NCBI RefSeq assembly: GCF_002288305.1
Contig: NZ_CP016779.1
Span: forward strand, 1,054,001-1,118,000
Source of the DNA: Candidatus Nanopelagicus abundans
GTDB taxonomy: Bacteria > Actinomycetota > Actinomycetes > Nanopelagicales > Nanopelagicaceae
DNA length: 64,000 nt
Direction of reading: 5' to 3'
Shown here: one piece after another, positions 1 through 8,555 of the stretch
Position numbering within the stretch: the stretch's first letter is position 1
Layout of the letters: each line of letters starts with the position of its first letter
Translations under genes and position numbers: made by a program
The notes under the pieces: model-generated
Seen by the model: only the letters and a program-made list of their open reading frames with translations
Databases searched by the model: none
What the model was told of the DNA's origin: nothing

Positions 1-265
1 GCCAAGATGAGAAAAAGCCAAAGCCATGAATAGCATGTGGTGGCATAAAAGTTGTTGGCAGTTGATGGCTCACACCCTTACTATCTTTAACTAAACCATC
101 TTTTATGCGCCCAGCCCATGGCGCCATCGCATACCAACCCCAACGCAAAACATCACCATTAAAAGGTACTGCAAACTGCATATCCCGCCATTGAAGTGAG
201 GCAAGGCGGCCGCCTTGATCTAGATCAATTCCAATTGATATCTGATCTCCATCAATATTAAGCAT
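1..265 (-). CDS. Aldose 1-epimerase (galactose mutarotase), N-terminal part, cut by window edge
   Basis: An open frame of 88 codons starts at an ATG (263-265) and runs off the left edge without a stop. The translation has the aldose-epimerase pattern: GGRLASLQW near residue 18, GWYAMAPWAGRIKDG near residues 41-55, and PPHAIHGFGF near residue 75. PWAGR and HAIHG are typical substrate-binding stretches of the mutarotase fold. The family interconverts alpha and beta anomers of aldoses. It lies five bases beyond the stop of a PfkB sugar kinase on the same strand, which suggests a sugar-use operon. The C-terminal catalytic Glu is outside the window. Confidence 0.85.
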   Translation of the reverse strand, partial: MLNIDGDQISIGIDLDQGGRLASLQWRDMQFAVPFNGDVLRWGWYAMAPWAGRIKDGLVKDSKGVSHQLPTTFMPPHAIHGFGFFSSW

Positions 266-270
266 CTTAT

Positions 271-1173
271 TTAAATCTCATCCCTGCCGGGAGGCAGGGC
301 GCCAGATCTTGAAACAGTAATAGCAGCAGCCCTGGCTGCTCTATCAAGCATTAAAGAAAGACGTTCCCCAGTTAACTTATCTAAACCATCTTCAATGATT
401 GCCTCAACCAAAATTGCTCCCACAGTGTCACCAGCTCCCACCGTATCTGCAACAACAACCTTTTTTGCATCAACACTTATCTTTGAATTTTCTCGATACC
501 CTGCTAATCCTTTATCACCGAAGGTAACAACTACTAACTCAGGGCCCATTTCTAACCATCTCTTTGTTACTTTATCTAGGTCTTGCCCTGGATATAGCCA
601 GTAAATATCATCATCACTTACTTTAACTGCACTAGAAATTGATACCCACCGCTCAACCTGCTTCACATACTCATTTCTATCACTCATTACCGCAGGTCTT
701 ATATTTGGATCAAAGACAATTGGCGCAACTAGTGCAACCTTCTTTGCCCATTCAAATAAAACAGATGCTGCAGGCTCTATCGCTGTTACTAGCGTGCCAA
801 TATGAAGCAGTAATGGCTTTTTATCAGCAGCATCAGGCAGCCAAGAGTGTGAGAAATCAAAGGTTGCAGTGTCATCTATTACAAACTCATATGTGGCCCC
901 ACCCTTTGAATTTAAAGAAACAATTGCAAGGCAGGTTGGCTTATCTGAGAACTTAACAAAATCTAGTAAAACGCTATCTTTTTCTAACTCATGAAGTGCC
1001 ATCTGACCATACTTATCAGTTGATATGCCATCAATGAATTGTGTTGAGATCCCAAGCTTTGATAATGCCTTTGCAGTGTTCGCTGGCCCACCACCAACAA
1101 CAGCTTTGCGCTCAGTGCCATCTGGAATTAAATCAATTACTACCTCACCACATACCCAAACTTGATTACTCAC
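271..1173 (-). CDS. PfkB-family sugar kinase, fructokinase-like
   Basis: The 300-residue protein is a typical ribokinase/PfkB kinase that phosphorylates a sugar with ATP. The N-terminal signature GGGPANTAKALSKLG is at residues 27-41. FDPNIRP (about 154-160) is common in fructokinases. The C-terminal signature contains GAGDT (246-250), whose Asp is the catalytic base. The start is GTG at 1171-1173, in a GTGA overlap with the stop of the upstream gene, so the two are probably translationally coupled. Fructose is the likeliest substrate by motif, but the substrate is inferred. The next gene downstream is an aldose epimerase, which fits sugar catabolism. Confidence 0.85.
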   Translation of the reverse strand: MSNQVWVCGEVVIDLIPDGTERKAVVGGGPANTAKALSKLGISTQFIDGISTDKYGQMALHELEKDSVLLDFVKFSDKPTCLAIVSLNSKGGATYEFVIDDTATFDFSHSWLPDAADKKPLLLHIGTLVTAIEPAASVLFEWAKKVALVAPIVFDPNIRPAVMSDRNEYVKQVERWVSISSAVKVSDDDIYWLYPGQDLDKVTKRWLEMGPELVVVTFGDKGLAGYRENSKISVDAKKVVVADTVGAGDTVGAILVEAIIEDGLDKLTGERLSLMLDRAARAAAITVSRSGALPPGRDEI

Positions 1174-1658
1174 AGTAGTTCACCCTTACGTGCTAGAAAC
1201 TCAGTTAATACTTCAACACCGAGTAGATGATCTTGCACATGTGGCAGGCCACTAATTAGTAGAACACCAGAAAGTCCATCATCCTTAGTTATTAATGGTA
1301 GACCGCCGCCATGAATAGCATGGGTTTCATCCAATAAATTATTCTCCTTATGCCAATCAACTCCACGCTCCTGCGCACTAACTCTTTCATACATTGTTGA
1401 GTGATGCTTAAGCATTACAACTCTGGCTTTTCGATCTATCCACCATTGATTCTCTGCTGTAGACCCAGGAAGGGATGCGTGATAAATGATCCAATCTCCA
1501 AGTCTCACCTCAACTGCAATTGGCAGATCTCGCTGGATACCAAATGATTTTGCAATCTCACCTATCTCCACAGCATCTGCCATATCTAACGCAGGCAGCG
1601 TAAGTAAGAGCTCCTCTTGTAATAGCCCAGATGAAGTAAATCCACCAGTAGTACTCAT
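1170..1658 (-). CDS. UPF0303 (HbpS-like) family protein
   Basis: The 162-residue protein matches the UPF0303 family: LPIAVEVRLGDWIIYHASLPG, split around residues 45-65, then NQWWIDRK, then a C-terminal half with HGGGLPL and GVLLISGLPHVQDH. Length fits the family (about 160). The fold is related to heme-binding HbpS/GlcG-type proteins, but the biochemical role is not established. It is the first gene of the minus-strand run UPF0303, PfkB kinase, aldose epimerase, and overlaps the kinase start by four bases. The link to sugar metabolism is by context only. Confidence 0.75.
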   Translation of the reverse strand: MSTTGGFTSSGLLQEELLLTLPALDMADAVEIGEIAKSFGIQRDLPIAVEVRLGDWIIYHASLPGSTAENQWWIDRKARVVMLKHHSTMYERVSAQERGVDWHKENNLLDETHAIHGGGLPLITKDDGLSGVLLISGLPHVQDHLLGVEVLTEFLARKGELL

Positions 1659-1702
1659 AGCCCTACTCTAGGTTAGATGAGTTTAAATGTTAAAAAAGGG
1701 TT

Positions 1703-1708
1703 TAGAAT
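1703..1708 (+). promoter_or_regulatory. Probable -10 element of a leaderless promoter for the polysaccharide exporter operon
   Basis: TAGAAT lies nine bases before the ATG of the permease gene at 1718, and there is no Shine-Dalgarno sequence between them. The spacing puts transcription initiation at or very near the start codon. It sits in the 59-base divergent gap between the UPF0303 gene and the exporter. The assignment rests on sequence and spacing only. Confidence 0.4.
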
Positions 1709-1717
1709 TACTCACAA

Positions 1718-2524
1718 ATGAGGGCTAAAAAAGTATCACTTTATTCACTTACCGGCTTTAGTAAAAACAATCTCCAATTACTAAGACTTCTAATCCAACA
1801 GGAGTTAACTCTTCGTTATAAGCGAAGTGTGATTGGTATTGGCTGGACCCTACTTAATCCAATGCTAACAAGCTTTGTATTATGGATAGTTTTTTCATTT
1901 TTATTTGTTGGTAAATTAGAGGTAGGTCAGCAATTTGCCCCCTACCTTATGGCTGGTATTTTGCTAAATACCTTCTTTAGCCAGGGCTTACTTCAAGCTG
2001 CTAACTCCATAGCTGCAAATGGTGGGGTATTAACTAAGGTGTCTGTGCCTCCAAAGATATTTGCCTTTGCTGCAGCCCTTGCTGCATTTATTAACTTTCT
2101 AATTGGCTTAATTCCACTTGCAGTAGTTGTGTATATCTCAGGCCAAACCCTCTCACTTACCTTTCCTCTGGTTTTAGTCATTGGCCTATTTATGGCCTTC
2201 TTCACCGCCGGTATTGGACTCACACTTTCAGTAATTTTTATCAGATTCGAAGATGCTAAAAATATTGTAAATGTGCTGCTTCTAATCCTGATCTACCTCA
2301 CCCCAATCTTTTATCCAATTGGAATATTAAATGAGTCAATGCAGCAGATCGTCACCCTAAATCCATTAACAAGTTTCCTAGATGCCTTTAGATGGGCATT
2401 CTCCGATAATGCCACCGCCACCTGGCGTGATTTTCTCTATCTCGCTTTAATAAGTATTACTACCTTCGCACTAGGTAATCTGTTTTTTAAAAAGCGCTGG
2501 TCTAAGACGATTGCGATGTTGTAA
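1718..2524 (+). CDS. ABC-2 type polysaccharide export permease (Wzm/TagG-like)
   Basis: The 268-residue polytopic membrane protein has about six hydrophobic spans. Its early motif RYKRSVIGIGWTLLNPML (about residues 33-50) is typical of the ABC-2 permeases that export O-antigen or teichoic-acid-like polymers. Such permeases pair with a Wzt/TagH ATPase, and one follows immediately with a one-base overlap (TAATG). It is the first gene of a plus-strand operon that continues with the ATPase and a glycosyltransferase. The neighbouring sugar-nucleotide genes on the opposite strand support export of an envelope glycan. Confidence 0.88.
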   Translation: MRAKKVSLYSLTGFSKNNLQLLRLLIQQELTLRYKRSVIGIGWTLLNPMLTSFVLWIVFSFLFVGKLEVGQQFAPYLMAGILLNTFFSQGLLQAANSIAANGGVLTKVSVPPKIFAFAAALAAFINFLIGLIPLAVVVYISGQTLSLTFPLVLVIGLFMAFFTAGIGLTLSVIFIRFEDAKNIVNVLLLILIYLTPIFYPIGILNESMQQIVTLNPLTSFLDAFRWAFSDNATATWRDFLYLALISITTFALGNLFFKKRWSKTIAML

Positions 2525-3255
2525 TGAATGTGATTGAGGCTAAAAATATCAGCTTTGCTTACCGAGTATTAAATAAACAACACTCATCCCTAAAAACCTT
2601 ATTTAGAGATTTTCTCCACGGCAAGGTATCTATTGAGGATTATGTAGCAATTAAAAATATTACCTTTGAGATAAAAAAGGGTGAGACAGTTGCAATAATT
2701 GGCAAAAATGGTGCCGGTAAATCCACCCTACTTAAAATATTAGCTAGGGTGATAAACCCAACTACAGGTAGTATTTTAATTACAGGTCAAGTAGCACCAA
2801 TGATTGAGTTAGGTGCTGGCTTTAACTCTGAATTAACTGGTAAAGAAAATATTCTTTTTTACTCAGCCCTATTAGATCGGGATATAGATAAGGTCAAGCC
2901 AAGGATAAATGAGATCATTAATTGGGCAGGGGTTGCTGATCACTTAGATTATCAACTGCGTACCTACTCAACTGGCATGGTTGCCCGGCTTGCTTTTTCA
3001 GTAGCCACTGATGAAATCCCAGATATCTTACTAATTGATGAGGTATTAAGTGTTGGTGATGGTGAATTTGCTATCAAATCAAGGAAGCGTTTACTTGAAA
3101 TTATCACCTCTGGCTGCACAGTAATCATGGTCTCCCATGATCTAGCAACTGTTGCAGAGCTCGCACAAAAGGTTATCTGGATTGAAAAAGGCCAGATTGA
3201 AATGGTAGGACAACCAGCTGAGGTGATAGCGGCGTATCAAGTCAGTGGTGCTTAA
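2524..3255 (+). CDS. ABC transporter ATP-binding protein for polysaccharide export (Wzt/TagH-like)
   Basis: The 243-residue ATPase has a Walker A motif GKNGAGKST (about residues 60-68), a Q-loop region PMIELGAGFN, a signature-like YSTGMVARLAF, and a Walker B LLIDEVLSVGD followed by a switch His in MVSHDL. These place it with Wzt/TagH/KpsT exporters. It ends right after the nucleotide-binding domain, so it lacks the C-terminal carbohydrate-binding domain found in many Wzt proteins. Substrate recognition therefore probably lies with the permease. The first codon overlaps the permease stop. Confidence 0.9.
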   Translation: MNVIEAKNISFAYRVLNKQHSSLKTLFRDFLHGKVSIEDYVAIKNITFEIKKGETVAIIGKNGAGKSTLLKILARVINPTTGSILITGQVAPMIELGAGFNSELTGKENILFYSALLDRDIDKVKPRINEIINWAGVADHLDYQLRTYSTGMVARLAFSVATDEIPDILLIDEVLSVGDGEFAIKSRKRLLEIITSGCTVIMVSHDLATVAELAQKVIWIEKGQIEMVGQPAEVIAAYQVSGA

Positions 3256-3256
3256 T

Positions 3257-4363
3257 ATGATGGTATTACATATTATTGCCAGATTAAATCTTGGTGGCAC
3301 AGCCAAATACCTAATCATATTAAATGATGGTTTAAATAAATCTGGGATTAAATCACTGATTGCAACTGGAAATGTTCAGACAGGTGAGATTGAAGATCCC
3401 GGCTTAAAAAAACTCAAGCTAATTAGGATTAGAAATCTTGGCAGAAAAATATCGCTAACAAGTGATCTGAGGGCAGCAAAAGAAGTACGAGAAGTAATCT
3501 CTAAAATTAAGCCAGACATAGTTCACACCCATACCTTTAAAGCAGGGCTTTTGGTAAGAGCGCAAAGAAATAGGATTGAAGAGGGTTTAGGCAAAAAACT
3601 AAAGGTTGTTCACACCTTTCATGGCCACCTATTTGATAATCCAGAGTTTAAAGGATTTAAAGCACTTCTCATCAAGTCAATTGAAAAAAGCTTATCTAAA
3701 AAAAGTGATCAATTAATAACTGTTGGTGAGAATGTTAAGAGAGATTTAGTGAGTAGGGGAATTAAAGGGAAAAAGAGAACTATTTCTATACCACCTGCAG
3801 TAATACCGCTTAAGTTGTTAAGTAAGGAAAGTGCGTTAAAAAAGCTAAAAGTTCGAGACAAAAAAAGATTTAGAGTGCTCTGGCTAGCTAGAGTTACTGG
3901 AGTTAAAGACCCACACAAAGTAATTGCCATTGCACAATCCCTCCCAGAGATTGATTTCTATATAGCAGGTGGTGGGGATTTATTACAAGAAATAAAAGCA
4001 AATGCACCAAAAAATCTAAAAGTACTTGGTTGGCAAGATGCAAAAAATGTACTACCTATTGCTGATATCTTTCTATCAACTAGTAAGAATGAGGGTATAC
4101 CGATTGCCATGATTGAGGCACAATTAGCTGGAATTCCTACTGTGGCAACTAATGTTGGATCAGTCTCTGAAGTAGTTATTAATAACAAGACTGGTATTTT
4201 ATGTGATGGAAGTGAGAAACAATTAATTGAGGGTATTAAAAAGCTTGCTTTAGATAAAAAACTAAGAAGTACTTTTTCAAAAAATGCAAAATTTATGGCT
4301 TTAAAAAACTTTTCTACCTCTAAATTTATCAAAGCCCACAGAGATGTCTATCTAAAGGCTTAA
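3257..4363 (+). CDS. GT4-family glycosyltransferase
   Basis: The protein is about 368 residues with the GT-B fold signature of GT4 enzymes: an N-terminal LNLGGTAKYLI loop, an inter-domain LWLARVTGVKDPHK, and the EX7E-type motif in KNEGIPIAMIEAQ followed by GIPTVATNVGSVSEV. The frame is open from a GTG at 3245 inside the ATPase gene, but the tandem ATGs at 3257 and 3260, just after the ATPase stop, fit the family start (MMVLHIIARLNLGG) better. It should transfer a sugar from an NDP-sugar during glycan assembly. Donor and acceptor cannot be told from sequence. Third gene of the exporter operon, convergent with the dehydrogenase gene. Confidence 0.88.
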   Translation: MMVLHIIARLNLGGTAKYLIILNDGLNKSGIKSLIATGNVQTGEIEDPGLKKLKLIRIRNLGRKISLTSDLRAAKEVREVISKIKPDIVHTHTFKAGLLVRAQRNRIEEGLGKKLKVVHTFHGHLFDNPEFKGFKALLIKSIEKSLSKKSDQLITVGENVKRDLVSRGIKGKKRTISIPPAVIPLKLLSKESALKKLKVRDKKRFRVLWLARVTGVKDPHKVIAIAQSLPEIDFYIAGGGDLLQEIKANAPKNLKVLGWQDAKNVLPIADIFLSTSKNEGIPIAMIEAQLAGIPTVATNVGSVSEVVINNKTGILCDGSEKQLIEGIKKLALDKKLRSTFSKNAKFMALKNFSTSKFIKAHRDVYLKA

Positions 4364-4364
4364 A

Positions 4365-5546
4365 TTACAATCTATAGTAGCCTTCTATACTGCCGGTGCA
4401 ATCAAAAATTATTGGAGCTGATTTTTTAAGGCTATCTATATCTAAATTACTATGCCTAATTGCAACTACAGACAGATCATAGGCATTTACAGTAAGTGAT
4501 GAACTTTCAATGCTTTCATAGACTTTCACTACCTCATCATGAAAAGCTACCTTTGCACCCTGCTTTTCTAATTCTTTCCATAAGACTAAAGATGGACTTT
4601 GCCTAAGATCTGATACATCTGCTTTATAGGAAAGTCCTATAATACAAATCTTCTTACCTTTTAAATCATTATCTAGTAAAGATTTAATTCTCTCTAAAAT
4701 ATAAAGGGGCATCTGTGCATTAACTTTATTTGCCTGATCAATAAAGGCAGCAGTTGCACCAACACTCTTTGCCTTCTGTGCTAGATAGATCGGATCAATT
4801 GGAATGCAGTGTCCGCCAACACCTAGGCCTGGATTAAATGGCATAAAACCAAATGGTTTAGTTGATGCTGCAGCTATTACCTCATTTGCTGAAATATTTA
4901 ACTTCTGACTTATCTGAGCTAATTCATTTACTAATGCGATATTCACCTGACGGAAGGTATTTTCAAATAACTTTGCAGCCTCTGCCACCTCAGGTGATAA
5001 AACTACTTCAACTTGATCACAGATAGATCTATAAAATACAAGGGCAGCATTTGTTGATGCTTCATCTACTCCTGCAATAACTCTAGGAGTATTTTTAATA
5101 CTCCATTTGGTATTCGCTGGATCAATTCGCTCTGGGGCTGCTGCATATAAAAAGTTAGCTTTATTTGATTTACTAATTTGAGTTATAACAATCTCACGCA
5201 GAGTTCCTGGATAAGAGGTTGACTCATTAATAACTAGAGCGCCATTAGGTGCAGATTCTGCAATTAACTTACTAGCCGCATTTAGATAAGAAATATCAGG
5301 TAAATTATTCTCGTCTAGTGGGGTAGGAACGGCAATAATATAAATCTCTTGATCTTTAACATCTGCTTCTTTATTTGTAGGTAAGTAATTTGAATTGTTT
5401 AAGAACTCATCCTTAGTAATCTGATTATTTATATCTTCAATTACCTTTAGATTTGTATCAAAGCCAACTACTTTATGGCCAGCATTAATTGCTGCTTTTG
5501 CTAAAGCAAGGCCAACATAACCTTGGCCAATAATTGCAATCTTCAC
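4365..5546 (-). CDS. UDP-N-acetylhexosamine/UDP-sugar dehydrogenase (WecC/WbpA-like)
   Basis: The 393-residue protein has an NAD-binding GQGYVGLALA at the N-terminus and the catalytic Cys in GVGGHCIPIDP (Cys247). KLFENTFRQVNIALVNELA (about 192-210) resembles UDP-ManNAc/UDP-GlcNAc 6-dehydrogenases more than UDP-glucose dehydrogenase. The enzyme oxidises C6 of a UDP-sugar to a uronic acid with two NAD. It is in a minus-strand block with GalE, a WecA-like transferase and an SDR, which together would make and prime an acidic amino-sugar glycan. The exact substrate is inferred. Confidence 0.85.
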   Translation of the reverse strand: MKIAIIGQGYVGLALAKAAINAGHKVVGFDTNLKVIEDINNQITKDEFLNNSNYLPTNKEADVKDQEIYIIAVPTPLDENNLPDISYLNAASKLIAESAPNGALVINESTSYPGTLREIVITQISKSNKANFLYAAAPERIDPANTKWSIKNTPRVIAGVDEASTNAALVFYRSICDQVEVVLSPEVAEAAKLFENTFRQVNIALVNELAQISQKLNISANEVIAAASTKPFGFMPFNPGLGVGGHCIPIDPIYLAQKAKSVGATAAFIDQANKVNAQMPLYILERIKSLLDNDLKGKKICIIGLSYKADVSDLRQSPSLVLWKELEKQGAKVAFHDEVVKVYESIESSSLTVNAYDLSVVAIRHSNLDIDSLKKSAPIIFDCTGSIEGYYRL

Positions 5547-5555
5547 TTAGGTAGG

Positions 5556-6536
5556 CTATCTGAGTTGTTGGCTACCCTGCCAACTATCAGCAATAATTTC
5601 TACTAGGCCTGACTTTGGTTGCCAACCTAATATCTCTTTGGCCTTACTGATATCAGCCAACAAAGCCGTAGGATCTCCTGATCTAGCAGGGTAGATATTT
5701 CTATTTAATTTAACCCCAACAGATTTATCAATCTGATCTATCACTTCAAAGACTGAATAACCCTTACCTGATCCTAAATTAATGATTTGGTGCTCACTCT
5801 TTGTTAACTTATTCAAGGCTAATAGGTGGGCGTGTGCTAAATCTTTAACATGTAAATAATCTCTAATACAGCTGCCATCTGGTGTTTGCCACTTATCACC
5901 ATAAACATCAACAGTAACCTCTTTATCACCCTTATTAAGTTTATTTAGAATCTTTGGAATTAATTGGCTTTCATTCTCATGGTTTCTAAAAAACAATTTA
6001 CCTAAACTATTTTTAGAACTGCCAGCAATATTAAAGTATCTAAAAGTAATTGCTGCCAAACCATCTGCAACTTTTTTACCTATCTCTTCTTCACACTTTA
6101 TTTTACTTTGTCCGTATGGATTTAGCGCAGATAACGCTGCATTTTCAGGAATAGGTTGAGTTTTAGCCTCACCATAAACTGCTGCGGTAGATGAAAAAAT
6201 GATCTTATTTATCCCCGCCTGCGTCATTACATCAAGTAATACCTTTGTTCCCTGATAATTTACCTGTTCATATAACTCAGGCTTTTGCACTGACTCTTCA
6301 ACAATTGATTTTGCAGCGCAGTGAATCACGGCATCAACACCAGCTAAAGCTGTTGTAAGAAAAGATTTATCTAAAATACTTCCTTGATAAAAGGTTGCCC
6401 TTTCATCAAGTGCTCCCTTATTACCTGTTGATAGGTCATCAATTACGACAACTTCATACTCATTATCTAATAAGTAGGAAGAGATTACTGAGCCAATAAA
6501 ACCAGCACCACCAGTAATTAATATCTTATGATTCAA
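5556..6536 (-). CDS. galE: UDP-glucose 4-epimerase (GalE-like)
   Basis: The 326-residue extended SDR starts with ITGGAGFIGS (residues 7-16), has an SSTAAVYG motif (115-122) and a catalytic pair Tyr141/Lys145 in NPYGQSK. RDYLHVKDLA and the C-terminal RSGDPTALLAD...LGW stretch are typical of GalE. It interconverts UDP-glucose and UDP-galactose, and possibly the N-acetyl forms. It ends ten bases before the UDP-sugar dehydrogenase stop-side gene and abuts the WecA-like gene (6536/6537), so all are probably one transcript. Confidence 0.9.
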   Translation of the reverse strand: MNHKILITGGAGFIGSVISSYLLDNEYEVVVIDDLSTGNKGALDERATFYQGSILDKSFLTTALAGVDAVIHCAAKSIVEESVQKPELYEQVNYQGTKVLLDVMTQAGINKIIFSSTAAVYGEAKTQPIPENAALSALNPYGQSKIKCEEEIGKKVADGLAAITFRYFNIAGSSKNSLGKLFFRNHENESQLIPKILNKLNKGDKEVTVDVYGDKWQTPDGSCIRDYLHVKDLAHAHLLALNKLTKSEHQIINLGSGKGYSVFEVIDQIDKSVGVKLNRNIYPARSGDPTALLADISKAKEILGWQPKSGLVEIIADSWQGSQQLR

Positions 6537-7487
6537 CTAAATCACCTCAGCTAAAATTATGGCAACACCTGCAAAAAGTACTGCAAAGGTTGTAAGTATG
6601 AATAAAACCACTCTTTGACTAAGCCCGCGATTTAGTAAAAGGTGTGAGATATGGTCTCGCCCACCTTGAAATGGTGATTTGCCCTTTATAATTCTTGAAA
6701 CTACAACCTGTGTTGTGTCAATTACTGGAATTGCTAGAATCAAAATAAGCACTAAAGCTCTAATTGGTGCAGAGTCATTATCTAAATCAATTCTTATCGA
6801 AATTGCAGCAAGTAAGAAACCAAGGTAGAGCGCCCCGGCGTCCCCCAAATAGATGGATGCTGGTCTTTTATTCCAAAATAGAAACCCAAGACAGGATGCA
6901 AATATTGCTAAAGATAAGGCTGCTACTAGGTATTGATTATTTAGGTAAGCCAAAACAAACATTCCAAGGGATGCAACAATTGAGATGCTAGTAGCTAGCC
7001 CATCCATATTATCTATAAAGTTAAGTGCATTAATTATCGCAACTACCCAAAATATTGTGGCTAATGAATTAAGTAATTGATTACCAAATATCTCAACGCC
7101 AGCTCCACTTAAGTAGAGCATAAATGAGGTAATTAACCCCACTGCGCTCTGAGATAGGAATCTAGGCCAGGGTGGTAGTTGGTAAACATCATCTATTAAT
7201 CCAATAAATGCAATTGCTAGTGCTGGCAGTATTAGGCCTAAATACAATTGCTGTTTTAGATCTATTGAGAGTGAGGTAAAAAGTATTAAAAATGAACCAA
7301 GAGTAATTGGGGTAATTATTGCAAGGCCGCCTAGGTAGGCAACAGGGTTTGCCTGAAGCTTTCTACCACCTGGGTAATCTAATATTTTTAATTTTCTTGC
7401 AATACTTCTAAATACTGGAGTAATTACAAAAGCAGTTACAAAAACTACTATAAGTAGGATTGAGTACTGAATTAAATTAAATTTCAT
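6537..7487 (-). CDS. WecA/TagO-like polyprenyl-phosphate N-acetylhexosamine-1-phosphate transferase
   Basis: The 316-residue membrane protein has about nine to ten spans. It carries PNPT-superfamily motifs: LIDDVYQLPPW (Asp pair), NFIDNMDGLA, YLGDAGALYLGF, and a late His-containing loop FQGGRDHISHLLL. These enzymes move a sugar-1-phosphate from a UDP-sugar to undecaprenyl phosphate, starting lipid-linked glycan or teichoic-type polymer synthesis. Next to a Wzm/Wzt-type exporter it is the likely initiating enzyme of this locus. It overlaps the upstream SDR gene by 11 bases. Confidence 0.88.
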   Translation of the reverse strand: MKFNLIQYSILLIVVFVTAFVITPVFRSIARKLKILDYPGGRKLQANPVAYLGGLAIITPITLGSFLILFTSLSIDLKQQLYLGLILPALAIAFIGLIDDVYQLPPWPRFLSQSAVGLITSFMLYLSGAGVEIFGNQLLNSLATIFWVVAIINALNFIDNMDGLATSISIVASLGMFVLAYLNNQYLVAALSLAIFASCLGFLFWNKRPASIYLGDAGALYLGFLLAAISIRIDLDNDSAPIRALVLILILAIPVIDTTQVVVSRIIKGKSPFQGGRDHISHLLLNRGLSQRVVLFILTTFAVLFAGVAIILAEVI

Positions 7488-8445
7488 TAGCCTTTATATA
7501 CTCTGCGACCTCTAAAATAATCTCATCTAAGCTCTTCTTTGGTTTCCAACCAATAGCTTTATATATCTTTGATATATCAGGGACCCTTCTGGCTGGCTCT
7601 TCAAAATCATCACCAAAAACATCGCTATGTTTCTTAAAAACTATCTGCGACTTAGAGTCAGTTAATTCAATAACTTTAGCTGCTAAATCTTTTATAGAGA
7701 TCTCATTAGTTGATCCGATGTTATATGCCTGGCCGATGCTCTCTGAAGTACCCATTAAATCATCCAAAGCCACTACTACATCAGAGACCGCACAAAATGA
7801 TCTACTTTGACTACCATCACCATAAACTAATAACGGTTGATTACTAATTGCAGCTTTTATGAATCTGGGTAGAACCATTCCATATGTGCCACTTTGCCCA
7901 GGGCCAACAGTATTAAATAATCTAGCAATTGTTACCTTGAAAGCCTCTTTCTTATTTAATTCAAATGCATAAAACTCATCAATTGCTTTCGCTTCTGAGT
8001 AGCTCCACCTTGCCACCTTTGGCGAACCCAATACTCGATCAGATTCTTCATTTAGAGGCATAATAGGATTTCTTCCATAAACCTCTGAACTGGAGGCTAA
8101 TAAGCTCCTCACATTAAATTTTGATGCGGCATTTAATACTATTTCAGTTCCTTTAATATTTACTTCAAGAGATTTAAGAGGATCGTTGTTTATGCGCTCA
8201 ACACCAAGGGATGCAGCTAAGTGATAACACTTAGTTACAGATTGCATAAGATCTTCGACTAGATTTTGATCTAAGATTGATCCATTAATTAACTCTACTA
8301 AATCACCCTTTAAAGCTCTATTTAAATTCAGCTCTTCAGATCCACTAAAATCATCTAAAACTAATACCTGCTCACTTTTTGATGTTAAGTACTCAATAAG
8401 GTCAGAGCCAATAAAACCGGCCCCACCGGTTATCAAGGTTTTCAC
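7477..8445 (-). CDS. NAD-dependent sugar epimerase/dehydratase (extended SDR)
   Basis: The 322-residue protein has TGGAGFIGS at residues 6-14, ASSSEVYG around 117-124, and the catalytic Tyr149/Lys153 in YSEAK. LFNTVGPGQSGTYGMVLPRF is typical of UDP-glucuronate decarboxylase and GalE-like SDRs. It probably modifies a UDP-sugar for the adjacent polysaccharide locus. A UDP-xylose synthase-like or 4-epimerase role are both possible. It is the first gene of a minus-strand operon that runs through wecA-like, galE and the dehydrogenase. Confidence 0.8.
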   Translation of the reverse strand: MKTLITGGAGFIGSDLIEYLTSKSEQVLVLDDFSGSEELNLNRALKGDLVELINGSILDQNLVEDLMQSVTKCYHLAASLGVERINNDPLKSLEVNIKGTEIVLNAASKFNVRSLLASSSEVYGRNPIMPLNEESDRVLGSPKVARWSYSEAKAIDEFYAFELNKKEAFKVTIARLFNTVGPGQSGTYGMVLPRFIKAAISNQPLLVYGDGSQSRSFCAVSDVVVALDDLMGTSESIGQAYNIGSTNEISIKDLAAKVIELTDSKSQIVFKKHSDVFGDDFEEPARRVPDISKIYKAIGWKPKKSLDEIILEVAEYIKANEI

Positions 8446-8501
8446 AAAATAATTCTATTTGCTGCCTTGTTTAAATCCTACTCTTAGGCTTTTTATAGCC
8501 G

Positions 8502-8538
8502 AAAGGGCGGCCCCCTCAATTAGAGGGAACCGCCCTTT
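8502..8538 (-). terminator. Terminator hairpin after the surface-protein gene
   Basis: AAAGGGCGG (8502-8510) pairs perfectly with CCGCCCTTT (8530-8538). An inner CCCTC/GAGGG stem closes a five-base loop. On the minus strand it begins 18 bases past the stop of the surface-protein gene. There is no clean U tract, which is common for actinobacterial terminators. It separates that gene from the polysaccharide operon downstream. Confidence 0.75.
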
Positions 8539-8555
8539 ACAGGTTTAGAAGTTAT

